Of a DNA stretch of 64,000 nucleotides, positions 43,088 through 50,921 are shown in pieces. The notes beneath the pieces were generated by a model. It worked only from the letters and a program-made list of their open reading frames with translations, made no database searches and was not told the origin of the DNA. The position numbers and the translations under genes were made by a program. The DNA is from Microvirga sp. (lineage in GTDB: Bacteria > Pseudomonadota > Alphaproteobacteria > Rhizobiales > Beijerinckiaceae), in the NCBI RefSeq assembly GCF_014699075.1, contig NZ_JACXAB010000002.1, positions 407,486-471,485 of the forward strand, written 5' to 3'. The stretch's first letter is position 1. Each line of letters begins with the position of its first letter.

Positions 43088-43348
43088 CTAGACGCTCATC
43101 CCTAGCGCCTGAAGGTAGAGTTCAAGAATTGCTTCATGCTCTTGGCGCTCAGAGTGATCTTGTTTGCGGATCTTCAGGATGGCTCTGACAGCTTTTGGGT
43201 CAAAACCCTGGCCTTTCAGCTCTGCCATAACGTCCTTAATGTCTCCCTGAATCCCAGCCTTCTCTTCTTCAAGCCTCTCCAGCCGTTCGATAAACTGCTT
43301 AAGCTGATCGGCTGCTACAGATTCTGTGTTGAATGCTGCATCGTCCAT
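43088..43348 (-). CDS. gapR: GapR (DUF2312) family nucleoid protein
   Basis: The 86-residue protein shows the GapR pattern: [19 protein letters not shown] (first helix), [23 protein letters not shown] (basic middle) and [13 protein letters not shown] (end). In Caulobacter GapR clamps overtwisted, AT-rich DNA ahead of polymerases and helps topoisomerases during replication. Here it lies near repC, so a role in plasmid replication or topology is likely. Whether the chromosome also has a copy cannot be seen. Confidence 0.92.
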   Translation of the reverse strand: MDDAAFNTESVAADQLKQFIERLERLEEEKAGIQGDIKDVMAELKGQGFDPKAVRAILKIRKQDHSERQEHEAILELYLQALGMSV

Positions 43349-43454
43349 TTCACGAATCGTCCTGGTTTGGCGTGATCAATCTACGAATTATAATTCGAAT
43401 TGATCAGAAACTAAATCAGGAGATTGGGACGAAGCCTGGATTCCACTGTCGTCG

Positions 43455-43733
43455 TTAATGGGGAGCAGGATGGGATCTATGATCGATCTGCGGCACGGAA
43501 ATAACAGAGGGATCAACTCGATCGGAGCGAAGCTGCTGTGATGCGAAGATGTGAACCCAGCGCGTCATGAGACGCGCATCGTCCGAAATCAGGAGTTCGG
43601 CCAGCGCGAGGCCCTCGGCCATACCCTGAAAGTAGGCCTCGTTGACCGTATCGCCGCGACCCGCAGCATGCTTCCCGAGATCACCGGCAATTTGGGCCAT
43701 GCCTGTGATCTTTTGATTGTTCTGGTCTTTCAC
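43455..43733 (-). CDS. Small hypothetical protein
   Basis: A 92-residue protein (MKDQNNQKITGMAQIAGDLGKHAAGRGDTVNEAY...) with a helical middle (FQGMAEGLALAELLISDDARLMTRWVHIF). No family recognised. It lies between the HU and GapR genes in the replication core. Confidence 0.5.
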   Translation of the reverse strand: MKDQNNQKITGMAQIAGDLGKHAAGRGDTVNEAYFQGMAEGLALAELLISDDARLMTRWVHIFASQQLRSDRVDPSVISVPQIDHRSHPAPH

Positions 43734-43887
43734 GCGGGGTCTCTGGGCAGCAAGGAAGGCTCGAGCGCTTGGGTCGCGCCGAGCCCTATCAATCGGCCCA
43801 AATCCTTACCGTTCCGTTTTGACCTGCCCTGCTATCGGACGGAGCGGAAAATGGCCATCGGCAGGGTTAAGGAAAGCTTGGCCGTAG

Positions 43888-44190
43888 TCAGGCCTTTTTC
43901 GAACGGGCGCGCTTCTTCGTGTTCAGGGACGCGCGGAGCGACGTGGCCGGCTTGAACTTGATGTTCTTGGAGGCCGCGATCTTGATGGGCTCGCCCGTCC
44001 GTGGGTTCCTGCCCGGGCGCGCCTGGCGCTCGGCCACCTTGAAGTTGCCAAAGCCTGAGATGGAGACCTCGTCCCTTTTCTGGATGGTTTCAGCCAGGGA
44101 GTTGAACACGTTATCGACGATGTCACGCGCAAATACCTTCGTGAACTCGTACTCCTCGGCAAGCTTTTCGACCAGTTGCGTCTTGTTCAT
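43888..44190 (-). CDS. HU-family DNA-binding protein
   Basis: The 100-residue protein has the full HU/IHF fold: MNKTQLVEKLAEEYEFTKVFARDIVDNVF, the GFGNFKV turn, the DNA-intercalating arm RNPRTGEPIKIAASKNIKFKP and an extra basic tail (NTKKRARSKKA). It bends or compacts DNA and may help origin opening. It is 56 bp after the HTH protein gene. Confidence 0.93.
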   Translation of the reverse strand: MNKTQLVEKLAEEYEFTKVFARDIVDNVFNSLAETIQKRDEVSISGFGNFKVAERQARPGRNPRTGEPIKIAASKNIKFKPATSLRASLNTKKRARSKKA

Positions 44191-44246
44191 GACACCTCTC
44201 TCGGAAGCCTTCTGACCTATGCCAGATGGGGAATATTCCTAAAGCG

Positions 44247-44549
44247 TCAAGCCTTGGCTGCCTCCTGCACGATTTCCCGTCGACGCTTCTGAGGCTGTGG
44301 CTTCGGGTTTTCGGGCAATGAATTCACCAGTTCCCCGAAGGCAACGAGGTCCATTCCGGCGACCTCAAGCACCTTGGACAGCGTCTCCGTCGACGGCCAG
44401 CGTTCCCGTCCATCGGGGCTTATCCGCTTGGACGCGTTGAAGGTGGTCGCATCCAAGCCGCACTTCCGGGCAAGGCCGGACGCGGTCAGGCTGCAATTTT
44501 CGGCAACGGTATCGATCGCCTGCCAAAGCTTCTGGTGAGTAAGCATCAT
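44247..44549 (-). CDS. HTH domain protein resembling the N-terminus of S24-type repressors
   Basis: The 100-residue protein begins MMLTHQKLWQAIDTVAENCSLTASGLARKCGLDATTFNASKRISPDGR, the helix-turn-helix seen at the N-terminus of alphaproteobacterial S24 (LexA/CI-like) repressors. The peptidase half is absent; the rest is a short basic tail (KPQPQKRRREIVQEA). It could be a dominant regulator of the repC region that cannot be cleaved in the SOS response. It lies between repC and HU. Confidence 0.7.
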   Translation of the reverse strand: MMLTHQKLWQAIDTVAENCSLTASGLARKCGLDATTFNASKRISPDGRERWPSTETLSKVLEVAGMDLVAFGELVNSLPENPKPQPQKRRREIVQEAAKA

Positions 44550-44630
44550 GAAAAATCCGCACGCAACAGCCGGCTAATGGCCGGCAGGCCCGAGTTAATA
44601 CAGGAAGCTTTTCCGGAGATTGCGCCCAGA

Positions 44631-45797
44631 TTACGACATGCGCCGTCTCCTCATGGCGAGAAGCTCGACCGCGAGGTCAATCTTGCCGGATTTCACCATC
44701 CTGACGAGGGCGCGGTAGTACCCGCCCGGGTTCTTGATCCGGCTCTCGCCGCCGTTCTTGGCAAGATCATTCTCGTAGAGCTGCAGGGTGTAGATGACGG
44801 CTATGGCCGCCCTGACGGTGCCAATTCCCTCAATCGCCTCCGCCCAGGCGCTCTCGTTGGCGCCAAGGGCCGCCCGCAGGTATCGGCCGGCGGCGACGAT
44901 GTCTGCGAGGTCCCGCACCGGCTGGCCGTAGTCGCTGAGGGTGGGGCAAGCCTCAAGGATCAATTCCGGTGATAGGTGCTCCGAGGTTTGTTCGGTTGAA
45001 CGAACCGCCTCAGCTTTCTTCGGAAAGCCCTTGTTACAAGTCTCGGTAGGAGATCCGTTGTTGTTATTAGTGTGACGGCACCCAGTTCCGGCATAGCCTG
45101 TCTGATAATAAGCTTCCTCACAGGCCCTTCTCAGGGATTTCCACTCATCCAGGATGTCGAGGGGCATGGCCTTGGTGCTGCGGAGCGGCGTCCGCGCCAA
45201 CAACCCAGCAAGCCGTTCCTCCAGGTCGGAGCGATCCAGGTCGGGAAACTCCAACGTCAGGCTGTTGAGCGCCTCCTGGGCGGCCCGCCGGGCGATGGTG
45301 ATCTCATCGAACGTGCGCTTTCGGGTTTCCCGGAGCTGCCTCTGTTCGACGATCCGCTCCGCCCATTCCCCTCGCCTGGCATAGACGGGCGTCAGGTCGA
45401 ACCCGAAGGCGTCGACGATCTCGCCGGCCAAGTCTTTGACGGCATAGCGCTTTCCATTCGGGGACTCTTTCGGGACGATCAGTTGCTGATCGATCAGGAC
45501 CCGGAATGCCTTGCGAATTCCCCGCTCCGACATCCCAGTGCGGCTGACCAGATAATCGTTCGACGGCCAGACCAGCAGCCGTTCCCACTCCTGTTCGCCC
45601 CAGCAGGCGACGAGCTCGGACAGGACCGATCGGGGGCCATTCCGCAGTTCCAAGGCTTTGGCAGCCTCTCGGGCTGCCGCAGATAGTTCTTTCCGCGTCA
45701 CCGTACGCCCGGTTTCGAGCACAAGTTCTCTCGCGGCCAAAGCAGCATGTCTCAGCCGCCGGCCTCCTGACGATGCGAGTTGCATCGTACCCTCCAT
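44631..45797 (-). CDS. repC: Plasmid replication initiator RepC
   Basis: The 388-residue protein has the RP-C N-terminal domain (KAFRVLIDQQLIVPKESPNGKRY winged-helix part, residues 95-117) and the RP-C C-terminal domain (NPGGYYRALVRMVKSGKIDLAVELLAMRR). The middle has a small asparagine run (about residue 240, NNNN) coded by AT-rich DNA near 45050-45075; in repABC plasmids the origin lies inside repC in such an AT-rich part. It is not preceded by repA and repB; an RHH gene and a ctRNA take that place, and ParA is 13 kb away. Confidence 0.88.
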   Translation of the reverse strand: MEGTMQLASSGGRRLRHAALAARELVLETGRTVTRKELSAAAREAAKALELRNGPRSVLSELVACWGEQEWERLLVWPSNDYLVSRTGMSERGIRKAFRVLIDQQLIVPKESPNGKRYAVKDLAGEIVDAFGFDLTPVYARRGEWAERIVEQRQLRETRKRTFDEITIARRAAQEALNSLTLEFPDLDRSDLEERLAGLLARTPLRSTKAMPLDILDEWKSLRRACEEAYYQTGYAGTGCRHTNNNNGSPTETCNKGFPKKAEAVRSTEQTSEHLSPELILEACPTLSDYGQPVRDLADIVAAGRYLRAALGANESAWAEAIEGIGTVRAAIAVIYTLQLYENDLAKNGGESRIKNPGGYYRALVRMVKSGKIDLAVELLAMRRRRMS

Positions 45798-45837
45798 GTT
45801 GAGGGCAAAGCGGGAGCGTTCACCGAAACCGATGCTC

Positions 45838-45867
45838 TTGACATTCAGCTTGTCGGGATGGCATAAG
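45838..45867 (+). promoter_or_regulatory. Promoter of the counter-transcribed RNA
   Basis: TTGACA at 45838-45843 and CATAAG at 45862-45867 with an 18-bp spacer, a strong sigma70-like promoter directed against repC. Transcription would start near 45874. Confidence 0.6.
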
Positions 45868-45873
45868 GATGTT

Positions 45874-45950
45874 GCTAATACATTCCTTGCCCACCCCTCG
45901 CGGTGGTCTCCAAAGGCCCTCGAAGTGTCCAGCTTCGTGGGCCTTTTGCT
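45874..45950 (+). ncRNA. Counter-transcribed RNA controlling repC
   Basis: An RNA of about 75 nt from the promoter above would end at a strong terminator hairpin: AAAGGCCC-T-CGAAG pairs with CTTCG-T-GGGCC-TTT (45912-45944), followed by TTTTGCTTT. It is antisense to the leader between the RHH gene and repC. This is the position and shape of the ctRNA that limits repC expression in repABC plasmids. No expression data are available. Confidence 0.65.
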
Positions 45951-45959
45951 TTGCCTGGT

Positions 45960-46199
45960 TTACGTCACGACATTTCGCTCCTTTTGGGCAAATGTGGCTT
46001 CGAGGGCATGAGTGATTGCTTCCTGCCGGTTCCTGAAACGACCGCTCTCGATCGCTTGATCGATCGCAACCTTAAGGGACCCGCGCACCCAAACGTTCAA
46101 CTCGTGGTCTCCCCGCTCCCGGCGAGACTTCCGAAAGCGCTGAACCCGTTCGGTATGCTTTGCATCAGGCATGGCATTCACCCATTCCAGTCGTGCCAT
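45960..46199 (-). CDS. Ribbon-helix-helix type small protein upstream of repC
   Basis: The 79-residue protein starts at the ATG at 46197-46199. Its last 50 residues have an RHH pattern: ELNVWVRGSLKVAIDQAIESGRFRNRQEAITHALEATF (beta strand, helix, turn, helix). The first 30 residues are basic. Position upstream of repC, where repB normally lies, suggests it controls the repC operon or takes part in partition. Its own promoter must lie in the GANTC-rich region. Confidence 0.7.
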   Translation of the reverse strand: MARLEWVNAMPDAKHTERVQRFRKSRRERGDHELNVWVRGSLKVAIDQAIESGRFRNRQEAITHALEATFAQKERNVVT

Positions 46200-46213
46200 C
46201 ACTAGTGATGCCC

Positions 46214-46459
46214 GATTCCAATTTGGCTGTGGAGTCGGCTAGCAAGAATCCATTCACAATAGATCGATTCAGCGGTGGGAAACTTCTTTGCGAAGAGTCA
46301 TTTAGCCCGAAAGGGCGAGTCAATTCGCATGTAAAAGCCAGGTCCCGGGTGATTCCTAGTTACGCACTTGATTCGATGTTGCGAAGTATTCGCCCGGAAG
46401 TTCGACTCGCGAACGGGCATTATGATTCGAGCGGCACAAACGGGCGTGGTTAATGACTC
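46214..46459. promoter_or_regulatory. GANTC (CcrM) site cluster, candidate methylation-controlled origin region
   Basis: Eleven GANTC sites start at 46214, 46232, 46246, 46266, 46295, 46317, 46351, 46370, 46404, 46424 and 46455. One per about 250 bp would be expected by chance. The region lies between the RHH/repC genes and the Mom-like gene, has no coding frame and is lower in GC. CcrM methylation changes through the alphaproteobacterial cell cycle, so timing of plasmid replication may be set here. Confidence 0.7.
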
Positions 46460-46500
46460 TTAACGGGGCCGCCAGTCGCATCGGATATTTAAACTAGATT

Positions 46501-47373
46501 CTAGGCCGCTGCTGGGAGGTCTGTCTTATTCGGACGAGGCAGCCCTTTGTCCATGCGCCGGCGGATCTCCTGGCGATTGGAATGAGTGCCACACGGGAAG
46601 GCATAAGCGTGATTGCCGTTATGGCGCATCTTGCGGAAGGGACCCTCCTGCAGCGCTCTACGAATATAATCGGCTTCCTTTTCTCCTGGAGCCATGGCGG
46701 GTGCTCCATGGGACCTGAGAAAGTCATAGGCGTAGGCGGCTCCCCGTTCACCGTTCCGGAGCTTTGACAAAGCCCGTGGCGAAACGATCGACCCATCCGG
46801 AGTGAGCCAGTGGGTGCGGGGTGTCCCGCGGCCGAGGTAGGCACTTGAGCCGTACGCCTGATAGATTCTGCCTACGTGTCCAACATGGATCAGATCTCCG
46901 GCGGCATTGGTCCGAGGAACCGGATCGCTATAGGACAGGCACAGATCGTAGTACGGCCGTCGGTCAGGCCGCTGCTTGTCTCTCGCCAGCATCCCAAGGG
47001 CGCGTCTGAGGAGCCATGTTTCCCCATTCCCGGCCACATGATCCTTCAGCACGAAGCGTCCGAGCTCGCAGAATTTGGCATCGGCTGCCGCACCGTAGGC
47101 CGCGGCCGCCTTTGGCTGCATGGGAACTGAGAAGACGGCAACACCAACGAGTTCTTCCTGGAATGGGGCAATCCGCTGGAACATCCCATAGGCGGCGACG
47201 GCGGCCGGATAAGAGCCTGAGTAGTGATGCCTGATGACGAAGTCTCGAGCAATTGCATCCCCAACAGGAGCAACAGAGAATTGGCTGGGGTCGATCGGCT
47301 CCTGTGAGGGGCGGTAAGACGCGCGACGGCTGTTCCACCGCATCGAAATGTCGAAGAGCGAGAGTTGGGTCAT
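46501..47373 (-). CDS. Mom-like GNAT-fold DNA-modification protein
   Basis: From the ATG at 47371-47373 the protein has 290 residues and begins MTQLSLFDIS, a perfect QLSLF beta-clamp-type motif. The core resembles the Mom family: DFVIRHHYSGSYPAAVAAYGMF, LVGVAVFSVPM, CELGRFVLKDHV, and HVGRIYQAYGSSAYLGRGT...WLTPDGS. Phage Mu Mom is a GNAT-fold enzyme that adds a carbamoylmethyl-type group to adenines and protects DNA from restriction. The identification rests on motif order only; other GNAT families are possible. Neighbours include an orphan methyltransferase. Confidence 0.6.
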   Translation of the reverse strand: MTQLSLFDISMRWNSRRASYRPSQEPIDPSQFSVAPVGDAIARDFVIRHHYSGSYPAAVAAYGMFQRIAPFQEELVGVAVFSVPMQPKAAAAYGAAADAKFCELGRFVLKDHVAGNGETWLLRRALGMLARDKQRPDRRPYYDLCLSYSDPVPRTNAAGDLIHVGHVGRIYQAYGSSAYLGRGTPRTHWLTPDGSIVSPRALSKLRNGERGAAYAYDFLRSHGAPAMAPGEKEADYIRRALQEGPFRKMRHNGNHAYAFPCGTHSNRQEIRRRMDKGLPRPNKTDLPAAA

Positions 47374-47422
47374 CGAAGTCCTGAAATGCGAATTAAAACG
47401 AGGGTCGGCCTTGGCCGGCGGA

Positions 47423-47959
47423 TTACCGGGACTTGGGTGAGACCGGTAGAATTCGAACGGACCGGATTGCGGCATCTGGAATGGGGGCCGTGTATCGGAC
47501 CTGCCCGGTCACGTTGAGGACGGCGAACCATGGAATCGCGCCCGCATCCCACTGAGCCTGGGTGAAGCCGTGCGCGAGAATGTCGTCAGCCATGGTTTGG
47601 GCTTCCTGATCCAGGTCCGGCAGAAGGTGAGCTTCATCGAACGCTGTGCCGTCGATCTCCAGAATGACCCAATCGACCGGCCATTCCTCGCCTCGGTTGC
47701 ATTCGGCATAGTTGAGGGCGATGCCGATCTCATCGGTCAGGAAAACAGCGGCCACGTCCTTGCTGGATAGGGTACAGGGCTTGAGACCGTGTCCTTTGAT
47801 CTGGCCGTGCACGGCAGGATCCCAGAGCCCGTGATTGTCGGTGGCCATAGGATCGTACCGATAGAGCGGAGTTGCGTGATAGAACCTGGATGGCAGGCGC
47901 CCAGGTGCCCAACTGGTGAGCGGGCCAATGGCCGGTGATGTCAACATGGTTTTGATCAT
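47423..47959 (-). CDS. Hypothetical protein, possible ADP-ribosyltransferase-like fold
   Basis: The 178-residue protein has the sequence order FYHATPL (about 27-33), GHGLKP, VAAVFLTDEIGIALNYAE and DWVILEIDGTAF, similar to the H ... Y/T ... A-x-x-Y order of ART-fold proteins of the RNA-phosphotransferase/DarT-like type. A final beta part (WFAVLNVTGQVRYTAP) follows. It lies 49 bp upstream of the Mom-like gene on the same strand, so they may work together. This fold assignment is weak. Confidence 0.5.
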   Translation of the reverse strand: MIKTMLTSPAIGPLTSWAPGRLPSRFYHATPLYRYDPMATDNHGLWDPAVHGQIKGHGLKPCTLSSKDVAAVFLTDEIGIALNYAECNRGEEWPVDWVILEIDGTAFDEAHLLPDLDQEAQTMADDILAHGFTQAQWDAGAIPWFAVLNVTGQVRYTAPIPDAAIRSVRILPVSPKSR

Positions 47960-48332
47960 GAGGTGATGTGAGGCGGGATCGCCTTAGCCACTTGCGAACA
48001 GGGCTCTGGTGAGCCGCCGGACCCATAAGGGTGAGAACGCAAAAACCCCGCGTAGCGGGGGCAACAGCTACGCAGGGTTTCCTGGGGGCGAAGGATCCGC
48101 GTTCGAAGATCCTTTCCGGGCCCATGGGTAGGTGCCGGCGCTTAACAAATGATTACCGTACCGTGAAACCGTCCGGCCCTTCGCTGATTGCTGCACGGGC
48201 CAAAAAGCAAGCCCCTCGCAGCAAGGGAACAACTGCACGGGGCCGACTTCACGGGAGGGAGATCAACTGAGCCTCGATCTCACATCCAGAGTGATCCGAG
48301 TATGCCTAACAGGCCATTAAGATCGTGCTTGG
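47960..48332. other. Intergenic region with hairpins
   Basis: These 373 bp hold no supported gene. The main feature is the hairpin at 48046-48060, and a longer pairing of GTAGC with GCTAC around it. Several further GC-rich inverted words occur up to 48220. It separates the methyltransferase transcript from the gene at 47423 and probably holds the latter's promoter. Confidence 0.4.
48046..48060 (-). terminator. Rho-independent terminator of the methyltransferase gene
   Basis: CCCCGC-GTA-GCGGGG hairpin with AAAAA on its left on the plus strand, giving UUUUU on the minus strand. It lies about 270 bp downstream of the methyltransferase stop codon. Confidence 0.6.
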
Positions 48333-49520
48333 TCACGCGGCCTGAGCGTGTGGGAACCTGAGTCGACCACCTTGGATGTATTCGAGCATGCATTCGGAAG
48401 CGACCCAGCGGCGGTCCAGAGCCTCCGCAACGGCGGCCGTCGTAAGCGATCCGCCAAAGGGCTCGAAGACGAGATCCTTGGGCCTGGTCAAAAACTTGAT
48501 GAAGGTCTCCGGTAGGTCAGCTGGGAAACGGGCTGGGTGAACCGGAAGTGCGGCGGCCTTTACGCCTCTGATATAGTCGGAGTTGCTCTCGGTGTTGGCC
48601 GCAACGATCAGGTTGCCTGGGATAGCCCCACCATTGTCATTGCCGAAGGCACCCGCTGCCATCGTGTAGCCTGACGGCCGGCTTGCGGCCTCTTGCCCTC
48701 CCCTCTTCAGCACTGCCTTCATGCTGTTGGAATAGGGGACGAGAATCTGACGATTGTCGGCATAAGGATTATCCGAGGTCGAGAGCCAGAAGATGTTCTC
48801 GAGTGACGGCTTCACCCGAACCCGCCGAACTGTCACCCACTCAGCGGGCGCCGGAAGCTTCGATGGAGACTGCCACGCGAATCGCTGGCAGAGTTTCAAA
48901 CCGAGGTCGTCCTCAAATCTGATGAGTAACCGCTCCTGGTAGAGCGAGAGCGTGGGCTCACCCCGGCGCCAGGCGTCACCGAGATTGAGGACGACAGAAG
49001 AATCGCTGGCGAGTTTGGGCATCCACGTTTCGGCCAGACGCACCATCCAATCCAAGTATTCTCGTTCGTCCAGATTGCCGTACTCTTTCTTCCGGAGAAG
49101 CGGGTACGGAGGGCTGCTGAAAATCAGCGAAATGCTCTTGTCATCCAGCAGGCCGACCGCATCCTCGCAATGCCCCCACAGGGCCGCACCCTTGTCGGTC
49201 ATGAAGATTGTGACTACGAGGCCGGGGGTCGCCTTGGTGAGGGCGGAACTACCTTTGTCAGTGAGGGTCCATAGCCCTGACTCCGCCGGTCTCAACAGAC
49301 CCTGGAGCTTGGCCCGCTGCTGCGCCCAGCGCACCTCGCGCTCGAAGGCATTGTAGGTGTGACCGGAGATCGTGATGCGGGCTATCCGCTCCTCGGCAGG
49401 AAGGTGGACCTTTTCGGCCACGAGGTCATAGACGTCACGGGCTTTGGCTGCCCCACCCCTTTCCTCAATCGCATCGAGCAGCGGAAGGATGAGCTGCGAT
49501 TGGCTGATCTTCTTTTTCAT
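48333..49520 (-). CDS. Orphan DNA methyltransferase (SPPY type) with Mrr-like N-terminal winged helix
   Basis: From the ATG at 49518-49520 the protein has 395 residues. Residues 1-100 look like the Mrr/winged-helix N-terminal domain (LILPLLDAIEERGGAAKARDVYDLVAEKV ... REVRWAQQRAKLQGLL). The methyltransferase part has catalytic SPPYPLL (about residue 140), LNLGDAW, and SAM motif I near the C-terminus as DLVFEPFGGSLTT, the permuted (beta) order. It modifies N4-cytosine or N6-adenine. No endonuclease is nearby. Confidence 0.85.
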   Translation of the reverse strand: MKKKISQSQLILPLLDAIEERGGAAKARDVYDLVAEKVHLPAEERIARITISGHTYNAFEREVRWAQQRAKLQGLLRPAESGLWTLTDKGSSALTKATPGLVVTIFMTDKGAALWGHCEDAVGLLDDKSISLIFSSPPYPLLRKKEYGNLDEREYLDWMVRLAETWMPKLASDSSVVLNLGDAWRRGEPTLSLYQERLLIRFEDDLGLKLCQRFAWQSPSKLPAPAEWVTVRRVRVKPSLENIFWLSTSDNPYADNRQILVPYSNSMKAVLKRGGQEAASRPSGYTMAAGAFGNDNGGAIPGNLIVAANTESNSDYIRGVKAAALPVHPARFPADLPETFIKFLTRPKDLVFEPFGGSLTTAAVAEALDRRWVASECMLEYIQGGRLRFPHAQAA

Positions 49521-49568
49521 GGGGATTGCCTCGTCTGATCCACGCAGATGAGGTCTCCCGATGTTCAC

Positions 49569-49895
49569 CTACCGACAGAGATCGGTCTGGATCTCGCCTC
49601 CGGAGTCATACTCCATTCGCTTCTGCGACCCGAAATACGCATTGAAGCGCGGTCCTCCTCCGACAGTCTGTCCCGAAACAGTCGTTCCCCGGGAATTCGT
49701 TGTGTAGGAGTGGACCTGGTACCGCGTGTTATTGGCAAGGAACTGCCGTTTCGTGTCGTCGAATCTCACGAAATACTCCTGACGCGGGTTGGTGCAGGTC
49801 ATGGAGACCTCCCGCGCTGCCGCTTCCTGCGCCGCCAAGGTGAGGCCGAGGGCCGCGAGTGCTGCGCTTGAGAAGCTTCGAGCAAGCTTAGGCAT
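49569..49895 (-). CDS. Small secreted protein
   Basis: The 108-residue protein has a signal peptide (MPKLARSFSSAALAALGLTLAAQEAAA-REV). The mature part has two cysteines at its ends (MTCTNP ... TDLCR), and aromatic, Asn/Thr-rich beta strands (ARFDDTKRQ-like region and YQVHSYTTNSRGTTV). No family recognised. It is 48 bp upstream of the methyltransferase, same strand. Confidence 0.6.
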   Translation of the reverse strand: MPKLARSFSSAALAALGLTLAAQEAAAREVSMTCTNPRQEYFVRFDDTKRQFLANNTRYQVHSYTTNSRGTTVSGQTVGGGPRFNAYFGSQKRMEYDSGGEIQTDLCR

Positions 49896-50097
49896 GTAGG
49901 ACGCGCTCCCGTCGTTGATGATGGTCTAGTTCAAAGTCGCTTTCGCGGATTACGTATGAACAAAAATGGAACCCAGCTTCGATTTTGGCGATAAATGTCG
50001 CAGCCTTCTACTTAACTGTAAATATTCCTTGCCTGTGCAACCGCGCCGATTCATTTCGAATTTGTTAATTCGTTTGATTCTTCGGGCAACAACAATA

Positions 50098-50607
50098 ATG
50101 AACATCCAGTGGTTGGGGCGCGACGATTGTGCAATCGTCGCGGAGGATATTGCACGGGCACGGTCCACATTGCTCTCTCTCAGAGCAAGGATCGACACGA
50201 ATGGGCATGATAAGGTCTATGCCTACGGGCAGGCACTGCTTCACGTAGCGGGGCTGATCTCGACCACATTTGGAGTGAGCGAGGAATACGCTCTGACTGC
50301 TCGCAACATGGGATGCGAGGAGATCGACCGGGTCTACCGAGATCTCTTTAGTTGCGTCCGCCGTTGCCGAAGCATTCGGGACGAAGGCACACCCGGTTCT
50401 GAGATGGCCGACAACCTGGCAATGGCCTGCTCGGTCCTGAAAAACCTATACCGGATGCGATTTCATGCAGAGAAGGCATCAGGAAGTCAGAAGGTCGAGG
50501 CTGAAGACCTGGCGGATCGACTGACGACGCTTGCGCAAGCACTGACAGAGCTCGGAAGCGAAGCCGAGGCGACCTCGTATGCAACGCCAATGAAGATGGC
50601 GGCCTGA
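50098..50607 (+). CDS. Helical hypothetical protein
   Basis: From the ATG at 50098 the protein has 169 residues, nearly all helical: DDCAIVAEDIARARSTLLSLRARI, ALLHVAGLISTTFGV, MADNLAMACSVLKNLYRMRF, and LADRLTTLAQALTELGSE. Upstream sequence to 49966 is open but low in GC and poor in protein character, so I reject the longer form. No family recognised. Confidence 0.55.
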   Translation: MNIQWLGRDDCAIVAEDIARARSTLLSLRARIDTNGHDKVYAYGQALLHVAGLISTTFGVSEEYALTARNMGCEEIDRVYRDLFSCVRRCRSIRDEGTPGSEMADNLAMACSVLKNLYRMRFHAEKASGSQKVEAEDLADRLTTLAQALTELGSEAEATSYATPMKMAA

Positions 50608-50708
50608 TCGATGTCACAGGGCTTGCTGGCAACAAACCAAGACACATTCTCGGAACCGAAGTTCCGCTGCTGCGTTCCTGTGCCGGTCAAGCTTCGGACG
50701 TAGCGATC

Positions 50709-50834
50709 ATGACGACCTCAACGGATGCAAAAGCTCTGATCAGAGAGGCTCAGTCCGCCCGCCTGCGAGCCCACCTCTGGCGGCGGCTGGAACAGTGGCG
50801 CAAAGCTCGTCTTGCCATGAAGAAGGCGGCATAA
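50709..50834 (+). CDS. 41-residue basic small protein
   Basis: The product (MTTSTDAKALIREAQSARLR...) is one long amphipathic basic helix (LIREAQSARLRAHLWRRLEQ, then WRKARLAMKKAA). No strong ribosome binding site is seen. It may be real because plasmid blocks of this kind hold many such helical microproteins. Confidence 0.35.
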   Translation: MTTSTDAKALIREAQSARLRAHLWRRLEQWRKARLAMKKAA

Positions 50835-50921
50835 GCCGAACTATTTCGAGGCTAAACTTCTCGAAATCGCCACTTTCCCCTTCCAGAGCACGGCAAAGAT
50901 TCCTGCCTCTGGAGGGCTCAC

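Noticed and set aside
44631..46199. repABC operon
   Set aside because: Only repC is present; the gene upstream is an RHH protein of about 80 residues, not RepB, and ParA is 13 kb away.
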